The notes under the pieces were generated by a model. The model worked only from the letters and a program-made list of their open reading frames with translations. It did no database searches and was not told the DNA's origin. Shown in pieces: positions 8,419 to 16,566 of a stretch of DNA of 64,000 bases. The DNA lies in assembly GCF_001651035.1 (NCBI RefSeq), contig NZ_LXRG01000233.1, forward strand, positions 186,001-250,000, read 5' to 3'. This stretch comes from Halomonas sp. ALS9. GTDB lineage: Bacteria; Pseudomonadota; Gammaproteobacteria; Pseudomonadales; Halomonadaceae. Position 1 is the first letter of the stretch. Each line of letters starts with the position of its first letter. The translations under genes and the position numbers were made by a program.

Positions 8419-11049
8419 ATGTCTGATCCGCAGCCGGTTTATTTAAGCGACTACCAGCCACCCGCCTACCGGGTAACTCATACCGAGCTGACGTTTGATC
8501 TTGACCCCGCCGCGACCCGTGTGAAAGCGCGACTGTTGATGGAGCGACATCCAGAAGCTGACACCAATGCCCCGCTGGTCTTAAATGGCGAGCACCTGAA
8601 ACTGATCTCCCTGGCGATTGATGAAGTGACGCTGGAAGCCTCGGCATATGCACTGGATGATGAAGGCCTGCGCATTGCTCAGGTGCCCGAGCGGTTTGTA
8701 TTGGAGAGCGAGGTGGAGATCGCCCCGCAGGAGAACACGGCGTTAGAAGGGCTCTACCAATCCAATGCTATGTACTGCACCCAGTGCGAAGCGGAAGGAT
8801 TTCGGCGGATTACCTTTTACCCCGACCGCCCGGATGTTATGGCGACCTTTAATGTCACGGTGATCGGTGATCAGCAGCGCGAGCCTATTTTGCTGGCCAA
8901 CGGTAACCCGATAGGGCGCGGCGAGCTGGACGGCGGTCGTCATTTTGTTACCTGGGAAGACCCACACCCCAAGCCTTGTTACTTATTTGCGCTGGTCGCG
9001 GGTAATTTGCATAGCGTAGAGGATCATTTCACCACCATGAGCGGGCGTGTTGTCACGCTGCAGATTTGGGTGGAAAAAGAGAATCTAGATAAAACCGACC
9101 ATGCCATGGCTTCGTTGAAGCGGGCGATGGAGTGGGACGAGCAGGCGTACGGTCGCGAGTACGATCTGGATCTGTTTATGATCGTGGCCGTTAGTGACTT
9201 CAATATGGGGGCGATGGAGAACAAAGGTCTCAATATCTTTAACTCGGCGGCAGTGCTAACCCACCCCCATACGGCCACTGATGCTGCTTTTCAGAGTGTC
9301 GAAGGTATCGTTGCCCATGAGTATTTTCATAACTGGTCGGGCAATCGTGTCACCTGCCGCGACTGGTTCCAGCTCTCGCTGAAAGAGGGCTTTACGGTCT
9401 TTCGTGACCAGTGCTTTTCGGCGGATACCAATTCCGCGCCGGTTAAGCGCATTCAGGATGTGTCCTTTTTCCGCACTGCCCAGTTTGCCGAAGATGCCGG
9501 CCCCACCGCGCATCCGATTCGGCCCGACCACTATATTGAAATTACTAACTTTTACACCCTAACGATTTATGAGAAAGGCGCCGAAGTCGTCCGCATGCTG
9601 CGTAATTTGGTGGGGGAAGAGGCGTTTCGGCGCGGCTCAGACCGATACTTTGAGCGCTTTGACGGGCAAGCGGTGACCATCGAAGACTTCGTCGGCTGTA
9701 TGGCGGAAGTTTCCGGTGAAGATTTTAGTCAGTTTATGCGCTGGTATTCCCAGGCGGGAACGCCGGACATCGATGCCCACGGCGAGTATGACTATGTGCA
9801 CGGCGAGTACCACTTAACGCTGCGTCAGCGTACGCCTGCAACGCCAGGCCAGACAGATAAGCTGCCGCTGCACATTCCTGTGCGTATGGGCTTAGTGGGT
9901 ACCAAGTCGGGCCAGGATCTAACCCTAACGCTCAATGGCGAGAAAATAGGCAAAGATGCGGTCATTCATCTGCGTGAAGACGAACAAACGTTTGTGTTTA
10001 CCGATGTTGCCGAAGCGCCGGTGCCCTCTCTGCTACGCGAGTTCTCCGCGCCGGTGAAGATGCATTATCCTTACTCACGGGAAGATCTCGCCTTCTTGTT
10101 GACCCACGACAGCGATGGTTTCAATCGTTGGGATGCGGGCCAGCGGCTGGCACTACTGGCCCTGGAAGACTTGATTGCCGCTCATCGCAATGGGGTTGAA
10201 AAGGTCATGGACAGCCGCGTTGTGGATGCCTTTAAAGCATTGCTGAACGGGCCCATGAATGATAAAGCGGTCTTGGCTGAGATGCTGACGCTGCCTTCTG
10301 AAGCCTATATCGCTGAGCAGCAGCCTATTGTCGATGTTGATGCCATTCACGCTGCGCGTGAGTTTGTGCGTCAGTCGTTAGCCATGGCGCTGCGCGATGA
10401 GTTTGCCGCCATCTACGAAGCCAATATGTCTGAAGAAGCGTACGCGCCGACCCCGGAGCAAATTGCCCAGCGTAGTCTGAAAAACGTGGCGCTCGCTTAT
10501 CTAATGTCGATCGAGGATGAGCAGGGCTTGGCCTGGTGTGAAGCGCAGTTTGCGGCCGACCACAATATGACCGATGTGCGTCAAGCTCTAACTCAACTAG
10601 TGCACAGTGATCGCGATGACCTTGCGTCACCTGCCTTGAAGGCGTTCGGAGAGAAGTGGGCCCATGATCCGCTGGTAATGGATCAATGGTTCACTGTGCA
10701 GGTCTCGCGTCCTCAGTCGGATGTGCTTGAGCGGGTCAAGTATCTGATGCAGCACCCCGCCTTCTCGCTCAAAAACCCCAACCGAGTCCGCGCTTTGATA
10801 GGGGCCTTTGCTCAGAACAGAGTGAATTTCCACCGTTTGGATGGCCAAGGCTACCAGCTGCTGGCCGATGTGGTCATTGAGCTTAATCGGCTCAACCCAG
10901 AGATTGCAGCACGGCTTATTACGCCGCTAACCCGCTGGCAGCGCTTTGATGAAACGCGCCAAGCACTAATGCGGTCTGAGCTTGAACGTATTAAACAACA
11001 GCCGCTATCGGCAAATGTTTACGAGGTGGTCGAGAAGGCATTGGCATAA
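8419..11049 (+). CDS. pepN: Aminopeptidase N
   Basis: An 876-residue M1-family zinc aminopeptidase that removes N-terminal residues from peptides in the cytoplasm. The exopeptidase motif GAMEN sits in NMGAMENKGLNIF near residue 263. The zinc site HEYFH begins at residue 300 and is followed by NWSGNRVTCRDWFQLSLKEG, which carries the third zinc ligand Glu. Length matches the E. coli-type enzyme (about 870). The ATG follows CAGGAG. The yegS-like gene begins 44 bp downstream. Confidence 0.97.
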   Translation: MSDPQPVYLSDYQPPAYRVTHTELTFDLDPAATRVKARLLMERHPEADTNAPLVLNGEHLKLISLAIDEVTLEASAYALDDEGLRIAQVPERFVLESEVEIAPQENTALEGLYQSNAMYCTQCEAEGFRRITFYPDRPDVMATFNVTVIGDQQREPILLANGNPIGRGELDGGRHFVTWEDPHPKPCYLFALVAGNLHSVEDHFTTMSGRVVTLQIWVEKENLDKTDHAMASLKRAMEWDEQAYGREYDLDLFMIVAVSDFNMGAMENKGLNIFNSAAVLTHPHTATDAAFQSVEGIVAHEYFHNWSGNRVTCRDWFQLSLKEGFTVFRDQCFSADTNSAPVKRIQDVSFFRTAQFAEDAGPTAHPIRPDHYIEITNFYTLTIYEKGAEVVRMLRNLVGEEAFRRGSDRYFERFDGQAVTIEDFVGCMAEVSGEDFSQFMRWYSQAGTPDIDAHGEYDYVHGEYHLTLRQRTPATPGQTDKLPLHIPVRMGLVGTKSGQDLTLTLNGEKIGKDAVIHLREDEQTFVFTDVAEAPVPSLLREFSAPVKMHYPYSREDLAFLLTHDSDGFNRWDAGQRLALLALEDLIAAHRNGVEKVMDSRVVDAFKALLNGPMNDKAVLAEMLTLPSEAYIAEQQPIVDVDAIHAAREFVRQSLAMALRDEFAAIYEANMSEEAYAPTPEQIAQRSLKNVALAYLMSIEDEQGLAWCEAQFAADHNMTDVRQALTQLVHSDRDDLASPALKAFGEKWAHDPLVMDQWFTVQVSRPQSDVLERVKYLMQHPAFSLKNPNRVRALIGAFAQNRVNFHRLDGQGYQLLADVVIELNRLNPEIAARLITPLTRWQRFDETRQALMRSELERIKQQPLSANVYEVVEKALA

Positions 11050-11093
11050 GGTATTGCCATTAAATATGTATCCTAAGGAAAGGAATAACAACA

Positions 11094-12050
11094 GTGACAG
11101 ATTCTCAGCAACACTATTTACTTGTTATTAATGGTAAATCCGCCGGTAATCCGGCATTGCGTGAAGCCGTCGATGAACAACGTCAGGCAGGGATGCTGAT
11201 TACTGTTCGCGCTACCTGGGAAGGGGGCGACGCGGCTGATATTGCTGAGCAATCTGACGCCATGGGGATTACCCATGTGATTGCCTGTGGTGGTGATGGC
11301 ACCGTCAGTGAGGTCATGAATGGGTTAATGCGCTTGCCCCATGACCGACGACCTGTATTGGGGATTGTGCCCTTAGGCAGTGCCAATGACTTTGCGACCT
11401 CGGTCGGCCTGCCACTGGAACCAGGCGAAGCTTTGGCGGCAGCCAGGGGGTTAAGCGCCTATCCTATCGATGTTGTGCGGGTGACCGCAGGTGCCGGCGG
11501 TGAATCAGCCACCAGCTACTATATCAATATGACCACCGGTGGGTTTGGCGCTGAAGTGACGTCATCGACCCCGAAAACCTTAAAGCGGTTGCTCGGGGGC
11601 GGAGCATACTCGGTGATGGGGGCGCTAAAAGCGTGGCGCCACCGCAGCTACCGCGGCACGCTGCATTGGGACGAGAAAGAGGAAAGCGCATCGCTGTTGC
11701 TACTGGCGCTGGGCAATGGTCGCCAATCAGGCGGCGGCCAAGTGCTGGCACCGCGTGCCAAGCTGGATGATGGCCGCCTGGACGTGCTGCTGGTCAAAGA
11801 CTTCAGCTCGGTAACGGAACTGACCAAACTCATCGGCGAGCTGCAAAGCTTTCCCTATGACGGGCGATTCGTGCGCTATTTCACCACTACCCAATTGACG
11901 GTGACCACTCAGCCAAACGAGTCACCTTGGCCACTCACGCTAGATGGTGAGGCGCGCTACTATGATCAGTTCTGCGCGGAAGTAGTGCCTCTTGCACTGC
12001 GTGTATTACTGCCCGAGGAGTGCCCGTTGCTTTCCTCCAGTCGACCATGA
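11094..12050 (+). CDS. YegS-like lipid kinase (diacylglycerol kinase catalytic domain)
   Basis: A 318-residue kinase of the DAGK_cat/YegS/BmrU family, which phosphorylates lipids such as diacylglycerol or phosphatidylglycerol in vitro. The nucleotide motif CGGDGTVSEVMNGL lies near residue 64, followed by LGIVPLGSANDFA near 85-97. The C-terminal half carries the beta-sandwich motifs GNGRQSGGGQVLAPRAKLDDG and TLDGE. The start is GTG at 11094 after AAGGAAAGGA. True substrate is unknown. It is probably co-transcribed with the downstream acidic lipoprotein. Confidence 0.88.
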   Translation: MTDSQQHYLLVINGKSAGNPALREAVDEQRQAGMLITVRATWEGGDAADIAEQSDAMGITHVIACGGDGTVSEVMNGLMRLPHDRRPVLGIVPLGSANDFATSVGLPLEPGEALAAARGLSAYPIDVVRVTAGAGGESATSYYINMTTGGFGAEVTSSTPKTLKRLLGGGAYSVMGALKAWRHRSYRGTLHWDEKEESASLLLLALGNGRQSGGGQVLAPRAKLDDGRLDVLLVKDFSSVTELTKLIGELQSFPYDGRFVRYFTTTQLTVTTQPNESPWPLTLDGEARYYDQFCAEVVPLALRVLLPEECPLLSSSRP

Positions 12051-12094
12051 CCCGCTAAGTTTAGATGTTTAACGATACAAAGGAGAAGAATCAA

Positions 12095-12910
12095 ATGGCA
12101 AATCGCGTGTGGATACCCGCGCTCGCCGCTGTGGCTCTATTGCTCAGTGCCTGCGGTGACTCCCAGGATGACCCCACCGTGACACCCGATGAGGATTCTG
12201 CGGTGATGGATGAAGAAACCGCTCGCGACGAAGGGGCGGGCGAGGAAGAGGCGCCGGACGCCGCTGAAAACGCGGCGCAGATGTCCAGTCCCGAAGAAGT
12301 GGAGGATGATATTGAAGCACGCCAGGCCGCTGAAGAGCTTGAGCGAGCGGATGCATTACGCGAGGGCGACACCCAGTCTAATGGTGCCGCGTCTAGTGAC
12401 AGTGCCACGGCAGGTAGCGAGGAGGTTGAAGCCGGAGAAGATACGCTGGCGGCTAATCCTGAGGACGTGCTCGATGAAGAAGGTGCTATGCCGGGTGAAG
12501 CTACACGTTCTGATGTGGATGAGATCATTGCCGAAACTGAGCGTCGTTTCGAAGAGGCTGAGCAGCGTTTAGAAGAGCAGTTTCAGGAGGTGGAGCAGCA
12601 GGCGCCATCACTAGAGCCGATGGAAAGTGAGGATGTCTCGCCAAGTTGGGACACTGAAAGCAGTTTGCCAGAGCGGACGCCGTTGCAAGATGATCGTGAA
12701 TCAACCGATGTTGACGCTTTGATTGAAGATACCGAACGCCGCTTTGAAGAAGCACAGCAGCGGCTTGAAGAGCAGTATCAAGAGTTGGAAAATCGCGGGG
12801 CTGAGAGTGGCGCGGTAGTCGAGCCGTCAGGCGAGCTTGGCAGAGGCGTTGAGAGCAATGAGCCTAGTCAGGAATCCAATGCGAGTGATGAGTCGCGGAG
12901 TGAGGAATGA
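12095..12910 (+). CDS. Acidic lipoprotein with duplicated helical module, unknown function
   Basis: I do not recognise this 271-residue protein. It starts with a lipoprotein signal ending LLLSAC with Cys20 as the lipidation site, so it should be membrane-anchored outside the cytoplasm. The rest is extremely rich in Glu, Asp, Ser and Ala and low in hydrophobics. Two 30-residue modules, residues 140-169 and 205-234, are 21/30 identical and share TERRFEEA and QRLEEQ; they look like amphipathic coiled-coil helices. The ATG follows AAAGGAGAAG; an upstream ATG at 12065 would precede this ribosome site and bury the signal. Located 44 bp after the YegS-like gene. A structural or low-complexity envelope protein is possible. 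Confidence 0.8.
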   Translation: MANRVWIPALAAVALLLSACGDSQDDPTVTPDEDSAVMDEETARDEGAGEEEAPDAAENAAQMSSPEEVEDDIEARQAAEELERADALREGDTQSNGAASSDSATAGSEEVEAGEDTLAANPEDVLDEEGAMPGEATRSDVDEIIAETERRFEEAEQRLEEQFQEVEQQAPSLEPMESEDVSPSWDTESSLPERTPLQDDRESTDVDALIEDTERRFEEAQQRLEEQYQELENRGAESGAVVEPSGELGRGVESNEPSQESNASDESRSEE

Positions 12911-12936
12911 CGCTTGAGCGATTACCGTTAGGCAAT

Positions 12937-12963
12937 AAAAAAGGCCCGCAAGCGCGGGCCTTT
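12937..12963 (-). terminator. Rho-independent terminator of the cold-shock gene
   Basis: Stem AAGGCCCGC / GCGGGCCTT with a 4-base loop. On the minus strand it is followed by a T-run (read as AAAAAA on the plus strand), so it fits the end of the minus-strand csp gene. It may also help end the plus-strand lipoprotein transcript, since the two genes converge. Confidence 0.88.
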
Positions 12964-12979
12964 GTACATCCGTTAGCAA

Positions 12980-13183
12980 TTAAGCTGGGCGGATGTTGGA
13001 AGCCTGAAGGCCTTTTTTACCCTGAGTCACTTCAAAGCTGACTTTTTGACCATCTTGCAGGGTCTTGAAGCCTTCAGCTTGAATTTCGGAGAAGTGGGCG
13101 AACAGATCGTCTCCGCCGTCATCAGGAGAGATGAAGCCGAAGCCTTTAGTATCGTTAAACCACTTAACAGTGCCAGTTGCCAT
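12980..13183 (-). CDS. Cold-shock domain protein (CspA family)
   Basis: A 67-residue single cold-shock domain that binds single-stranded RNA and DNA. Both RNA-binding motifs are present, KGFGFI (near residue 13) and DLFAHF (near residue 26), and the protein begins MATGTVKWFND as in the family. The ATG follows AAGGAAAT. Which paralogue it is, and whether it is cold-induced, cannot be told here; the roughly 130 bp upstream is long enough for a structured leader. Confidence 0.95.
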   Translation of the reverse strand: MATGTVKWFNDTKGFGFISPDDGGDDLFAHFSEIQAEGFKTLQDGQKVSFEVTQGKKGLQASNIRPA

Positions 13184-13316
13184 TTTCTATTTCCTTAACG
13201 TGCTTAGTAATCACGGGCAACTCAATTGTCCACCCGCTACAATTACTCTAGATGCAAACGCGGCTGTCGTCCAGCGACATTCCTAAGATTTTTTATTTCG
13301 TTGCGAGTAAGTACCC

Positions 13317-13973
13317 ATGATGCAGTTAGGTTTTATCGATACACAATTTATTTCCTTTCTGGTAGCGATCACGCTGTTAACGATTAGCCCTGGTGTTGAC
13401 ACTTTGTTGGTAATTCGGAATACGGCGCGTGGAGGGATTAGGGATGGCGTTACCACCAGCCTTGCTATCTGCTGCGGCCTATTTGTACATGCTACGATTT
13501 CAGCGTTGGGCATCTCGCTGATCTTGCTGCAATCGGCCTGGGCATTTCATATGCTGAAACTGGTGGGGGCGGGCTATCTCATTTGGTTGGGAATCACCAG
13601 TTTGCTGGCAGCGCGTCGAGGGCAGCCGCTGCCGGTTAATGGCGTGCTAGCAGGTACGCCTGCTGTTTCACGCTGGCAGCCGGTCAAAGAAGGCTTTTTA
13701 TCCAATGTATTGAATCCTAAAACCGTGGTGTTCTACATGGCTTTTTTACCCCAGTTTATAGCGCCCGGCGACCCTGCGTTACTGAAGTCGCTATGGCTGG
13801 CAGGGGTGCACTTTATCATCGCCAATATATGGCAAATCGGGGTAGTGCTAATGGTGGGGAGTGCTGGTAAGTGGCTGGCCAGTGCGCGCTTTGCGCAAAC
13901 GCTAAACGCCGCTACGGGTGCGGTGTTGGTGGTGTTTGGTATTCGGCTGGCATTAACACAGCGCCCGGTTTAA
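13317..13973 (+). CDS. LysE/RhtB family amino acid exporter
   Basis: A 218-residue integral membrane protein of the LysE superfamily, which exports amino acids or derivatives such as homoserine, threonine or lysine. The N-terminal motif SPGVDTLLVIRNTARGGIRDGV is typical of the RhtB group, and about six hydrophobic segments follow. Tandem ATGs at 13317 and 13320 are both possible starts. Substrate cannot be assigned. The stop lies inside a 24-bp palindrome and the gene converges on slt. Confidence 0.9.
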   Translation: MMQLGFIDTQFISFLVAITLLTISPGVDTLLVIRNTARGGIRDGVTTSLAICCGLFVHATISALGISLILLQSAWAFHMLKLVGAGYLIWLGITSLLAARRGQPLPVNGVLAGTPAVSRWQPVKEGFLSNVLNPKTVVFYMAFLPQFIAPGDPALLKSLWLAGVHFIIANIWQIGVVLMVGSAGKWLASARFAQTLNAATGAVLVVFGIRLALTQRPV

Positions 13974-13983
13974 ACCGGGCGCT
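13960..13983. other. Perfect 24-bp palindrome over the LysE-family stop codon
   Basis: Arms AGCGCCCGGTTT and AAACCGGGCGCT abut with no spacer. The stop codon TAA at 13971-13973 is in the centre. It lies between two convergent genes and could act as a weak bidirectional terminator, but neither strand has a following T-run. Confidence 0.6.
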
Positions 13984-14011
13984 GACGTCAATCTAAACAA
14001 GAGAATGCAGC

Positions 14012-15961
14012 TTAGCGGCGGGCAAGTAGCGCCCGGTCGTAGCGCACTTGTTGTTCGTTATCGCTTAGCAGTGAAACGCCTTCGCTGCTGCCGCCGTTGG
14101 CAAGGCTTTCAAAAATCACTCGATAGCTAAGCACTGCCTGGACGTAGTCGCGGGTCTCGCGGAAGGGGATGCTCTCCACAAACAGATCAAAGGCCTCTAC
14201 GCCATCGCCAAGCCACTGGTCGACGCGGCCAGGGCCAGCATTATAAGCTGCAGCGGCGGCCAGGCGATTACCCTGATAGCGCTGCAGCTTATCGCGCAGG
14301 TAGGTGCTGCCCAGGCGGATATTCAGTTCTGGGTCTAGCACGCCATAGGGGCCAGGGTCGCTAATGCCTAGTTCGCGGCTGACTTGGCTGGCGGTGCCGG
14401 GCATCAATTGCATAAGCCCGCGGGCTCCTGCGGGTGAAAGGGCGTTGGGGTTGTAAGCGCTTTCGCGCCGGGTAATTGCCATCAACAAGTAAGGGTCAAC
14501 GCCCGTCATGCGGCCCCAATGTTGAAAGCTGTCGTGGTAGGCCTGGGGGAAGCGCCAATCCAAGGCGTCCCACATTTCGGCGGCTATGGTGGTCTGCACT
14601 AAGCGTGCATGCCACTGCTGCTGAGCGGCGTAGTCGGCTAGTGCGCGCGCCTGCTGGGGAGAGCCGCTTTGTACCGCATTTAACCACTCGCTGTTGGCCA
14701 GCCCATCTTCGCCAATGCGTAGCAAAGCCTCGGTGCGCTGCACGGCGGGGAGTTGGGCAATACGTTGGCGCGACGCTTCGTCAAAATGGTTGCGCTCAAG
14801 ATTCAACTGATAGGATTGGCCAAGTCTTTCTGCTGCCGCAAAGCCGTAAAAACTGCGATCTAAAGCGGCTTGCTGGTAACGCGCTTCGGCGGCTGTCTGG
14901 TTGCCAAGCTGCCCATTGGCGCGGCCCAGCCAATACTGCCAACGGCTATTTTCTTGCTGGATAGCGGGCATTTCAGCAATCCAGTGGATAACCCCATTCC
15001 AGTCACGGTTAGCCAGCGCACGGCGAACACGCAGCTCTAACACCCGCTCGCTGTCAAACGTGGGTAACACCCCGTCGACCCAGCTAAGCGTGCCGGGGAC
15101 ATCCCGTACTAGCGCGTAGAAGGCCAGTTCCTCTTCGATGGCTGCACGGTCACTGGGGAGCAGATTTAAGCGCGACGAGAGCGTCTGCCAGGCGGCAAAG
15201 GCTGCCGGTGTGTCTTCACGGGTATAGCGCTGCATGGCGGCCCGGTAGAAGCTTGCTGTCGCGGCACACTCTGGGCCCAGGCAAGAGGGCGCCTGAGTGA
15301 TCGCGCTGCTGCGCGCGGCAACACTATCCATTGTGTCCAATGCGGTTTGCCACTGGCCGCTTAACAGCCCTCCAAGATAGCTTGAGAGGCTTGTTTCGCC
15401 TGCCTGCCAAGCGAGCATCTTGCGCTCCCAAATAGCCGTGGCGTCGATAGTGCCGTTAGCCCGCAGGCGTTCAAATAGCGGATCGCAGGCATCCGGCTGG
15501 GAACTGCCGACGCGCCATAAGTCGAGCCCTGCTTCGCTTGCCACCTGGGGTTGGCTAGCGAGTAGCGCGGTGTAGTAGTGGCACTGGCGAGCGGTACCCG
15601 CTGGTTCGCCGTCGGCCACCGCGAGCAGGTCGCTATAGCGACCCGCATGACCATACTTGGCAATCGCTTGACCACGAATCCACCCTGCTAGCGGAGAGTC
15701 AGCGTATTGATCAATAAATTGCTGCACTCGGTCAGGGGAAACATGCGGCAGTTGTCCCCTTATGCGGTGGTATTCCACGTAGCCCCGCAGCGGGTGGTCT
15801 TCAATGGCGCGTTCATCTACCCGCGCCCACTGTTGTTCCCTTGCGGCAGCTAGGGCATCACGTAGCTCACTGTCTGAAGCGCCCCAGGAAAGTGCGGGTA
15901 ACCCCGCCAGCAATGCGGTACATAGCACGCGGGCGGTATGGCGAAATGGCGAAACCAACAT
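14012..15961 (-). CDS. slt: Soluble lytic murein transglycosylase
   Basis: A 649-residue periplasmic enzyme that cleaves peptidoglycan glycan strands to 1,6-anhydro products. A signal peptide (about residues 1-27, ending LSWGA) precedes a long superhelical region and a C-terminal goose-lysozyme-like domain. The catalytic glutamate is E500 in ITRRESAYNPNALS, followed by AGARGLMQLMPGTA and AAYNAGPGRV. Length and layout match the Slt70 family. It is monocistronic, convergent with the LysE-type gene. Confidence 0.94.
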   Translation of the reverse strand: MLVSPFRHTARVLCTALLAGLPALSWGASDSELRDALAAAREQQWARVDERAIEDHPLRGYVEYHRIRGQLPHVSPDRVQQFIDQYADSPLAGWIRGQAIAKYGHAGRYSDLLAVADGEPAGTARQCHYYTALLASQPQVASEAGLDLWRVGSSQPDACDPLFERLRANGTIDATAIWERKMLAWQAGETSLSSYLGGLLSGQWQTALDTMDSVAARSSAITQAPSCLGPECAATASFYRAAMQRYTREDTPAAFAAWQTLSSRLNLLPSDRAAIEEELAFYALVRDVPGTLSWVDGVLPTFDSERVLELRVRRALANRDWNGVIHWIAEMPAIQQENSRWQYWLGRANGQLGNQTAAEARYQQAALDRSFYGFAAAERLGQSYQLNLERNHFDEASRQRIAQLPAVQRTEALLRIGEDGLANSEWLNAVQSGSPQQARALADYAAQQQWHARLVQTTIAAEMWDALDWRFPQAYHDSFQHWGRMTGVDPYLLMAITRRESAYNPNALSPAGARGLMQLMPGTASQVSRELGISDPGPYGVLDPELNIRLGSTYLRDKLQRYQGNRLAAAAAYNAGPGRVDQWLGDGVEAFDLFVESIPFRETRDYVQAVLSYRVIFESLANGGSSEGVSLLSDNEQQVRYDRALLARR

Positions 15962-16099
15962 GGTGCTCTCTCTCTATCAATCGGTGTCACTTTATCTGGG
16001 CTTGGGTGCTGCCCGCCTAGTTTGCTGAGCAGCCGCTATACTGAACGAATACCCGCAGTCATGATCTGACCGCCCAGATACTTAAAGGATCTAATTACG

Positions 16100-16432
16100 A
16101 TGGCTCCATTATCCACTTGGTGGTTCTTACGTCGACTCAAATCCCGTGTTTGGGCGACAAAACGCATTGTGCGTGCGTTAAAACTGTTTATACCCATGAC
16201 CCGCGACGTGATGCGCGGCGACTTTCGGCCTATTCCCTGGTCAGCTTTTGGCATGATGGCATTAGCGCTGGGTTATTTGGTAATGCCGTTTGATCTGATC
16301 CCCGATTTTTTGATGCTCATCGGTGTAGTGGACGACGTACTGATTGTCGGCTGGCTGCTCAATCGTATCGATCAACGTCTGGAAGGCTATCGGGCCTGGA
16401 AATATAGCGATCCCGATATGACGCCTTCTTAA
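16100..16432 (+). CDS. YkvA/DUF1232 family small membrane protein
   Basis: A 110-residue protein with the DUF1232 signature: IPWSAFGMMALALGYLVMPFDLIPDFLMLIGVVDDVLI covers two hydrophobic stretches near residues 43-80, including the family motif SPxDLIPD-like MPFDLIPDF. The N-terminus is basic (about 10 Arg/Lys in the first 40 residues). Family function is not known. The ATG follows AAAGGA. It is divergent from slt. Confidence 0.85.
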   Translation: MAPLSTWWFLRRLKSRVWATKRIVRALKLFIPMTRDVMRGDFRPIPWSAFGMMALALGYLVMPFDLIPDFLMLIGVVDDVLIVGWLLNRIDQRLEGYRAWKYSDPDMTPS

Positions 16433-16457
16433 TGCTGACGACTTGTTAACCCCCGCG

Positions 16458-16485
16458 CTTGAAAAATCTCTGCTTAGCCCCATAT
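16458..16485 (+). promoter_or_regulatory. Sigma-32 heat-shock promoter of htpG
   Basis: The -35 box CTTGAAA (16458-16464) and -10 box CCCCATAT (16478-16485) are separated by 13 bases, an exact match to the sigma-32 consensus as known from E. coli. It lies 81 bp upstream of the htpG start, so the transcript would begin near 16492 with a leader of about 75 bases. Confidence 0.92.
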
Positions 16486-16508
16486 CAAGTTCACGAAACT
16501 ACTTTAAG

Positions 16509-16531
16509 CCCCTGCATGCGTCACGCAGGGG
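16509..16531 (+). other. Hairpin in the htpG leader
   Basis: Inverted repeat CCCCTGC / GCAGGGG around a 9-base loop, between the sigma-32 promoter and the htpG start. It has no T-run. It could be an RNA stability element in the leader, or a remnant terminator for the gene upstream. Confidence 0.45.
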
Positions 16532-16566
16532 TACATGACTCAACGTGATTGATAAGGGCTAAGCGC

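Noticed and set aside
12091..12528. 145-residue Ser/Ala-rich frame antisense to the acidic lipoprotein
   Set aside because: Its composition is the direct complement of Glu/Asp codons on the other strand, and the plus frame has a ribosome site and lipobox.
13184..13316. Cold-responsive leader or CspA-type thermosensor upstream of the csp gene
   Set aside because: The gap is long enough, but I could not find a cold-box or a convincing promoter by eye.
14476..14964. 162-residue open frame on the plus strand inside slt
   Set aside because: Antisense to the conserved transglycosylase; Arg/Pro/Ser-rich composition of a shadow frame.
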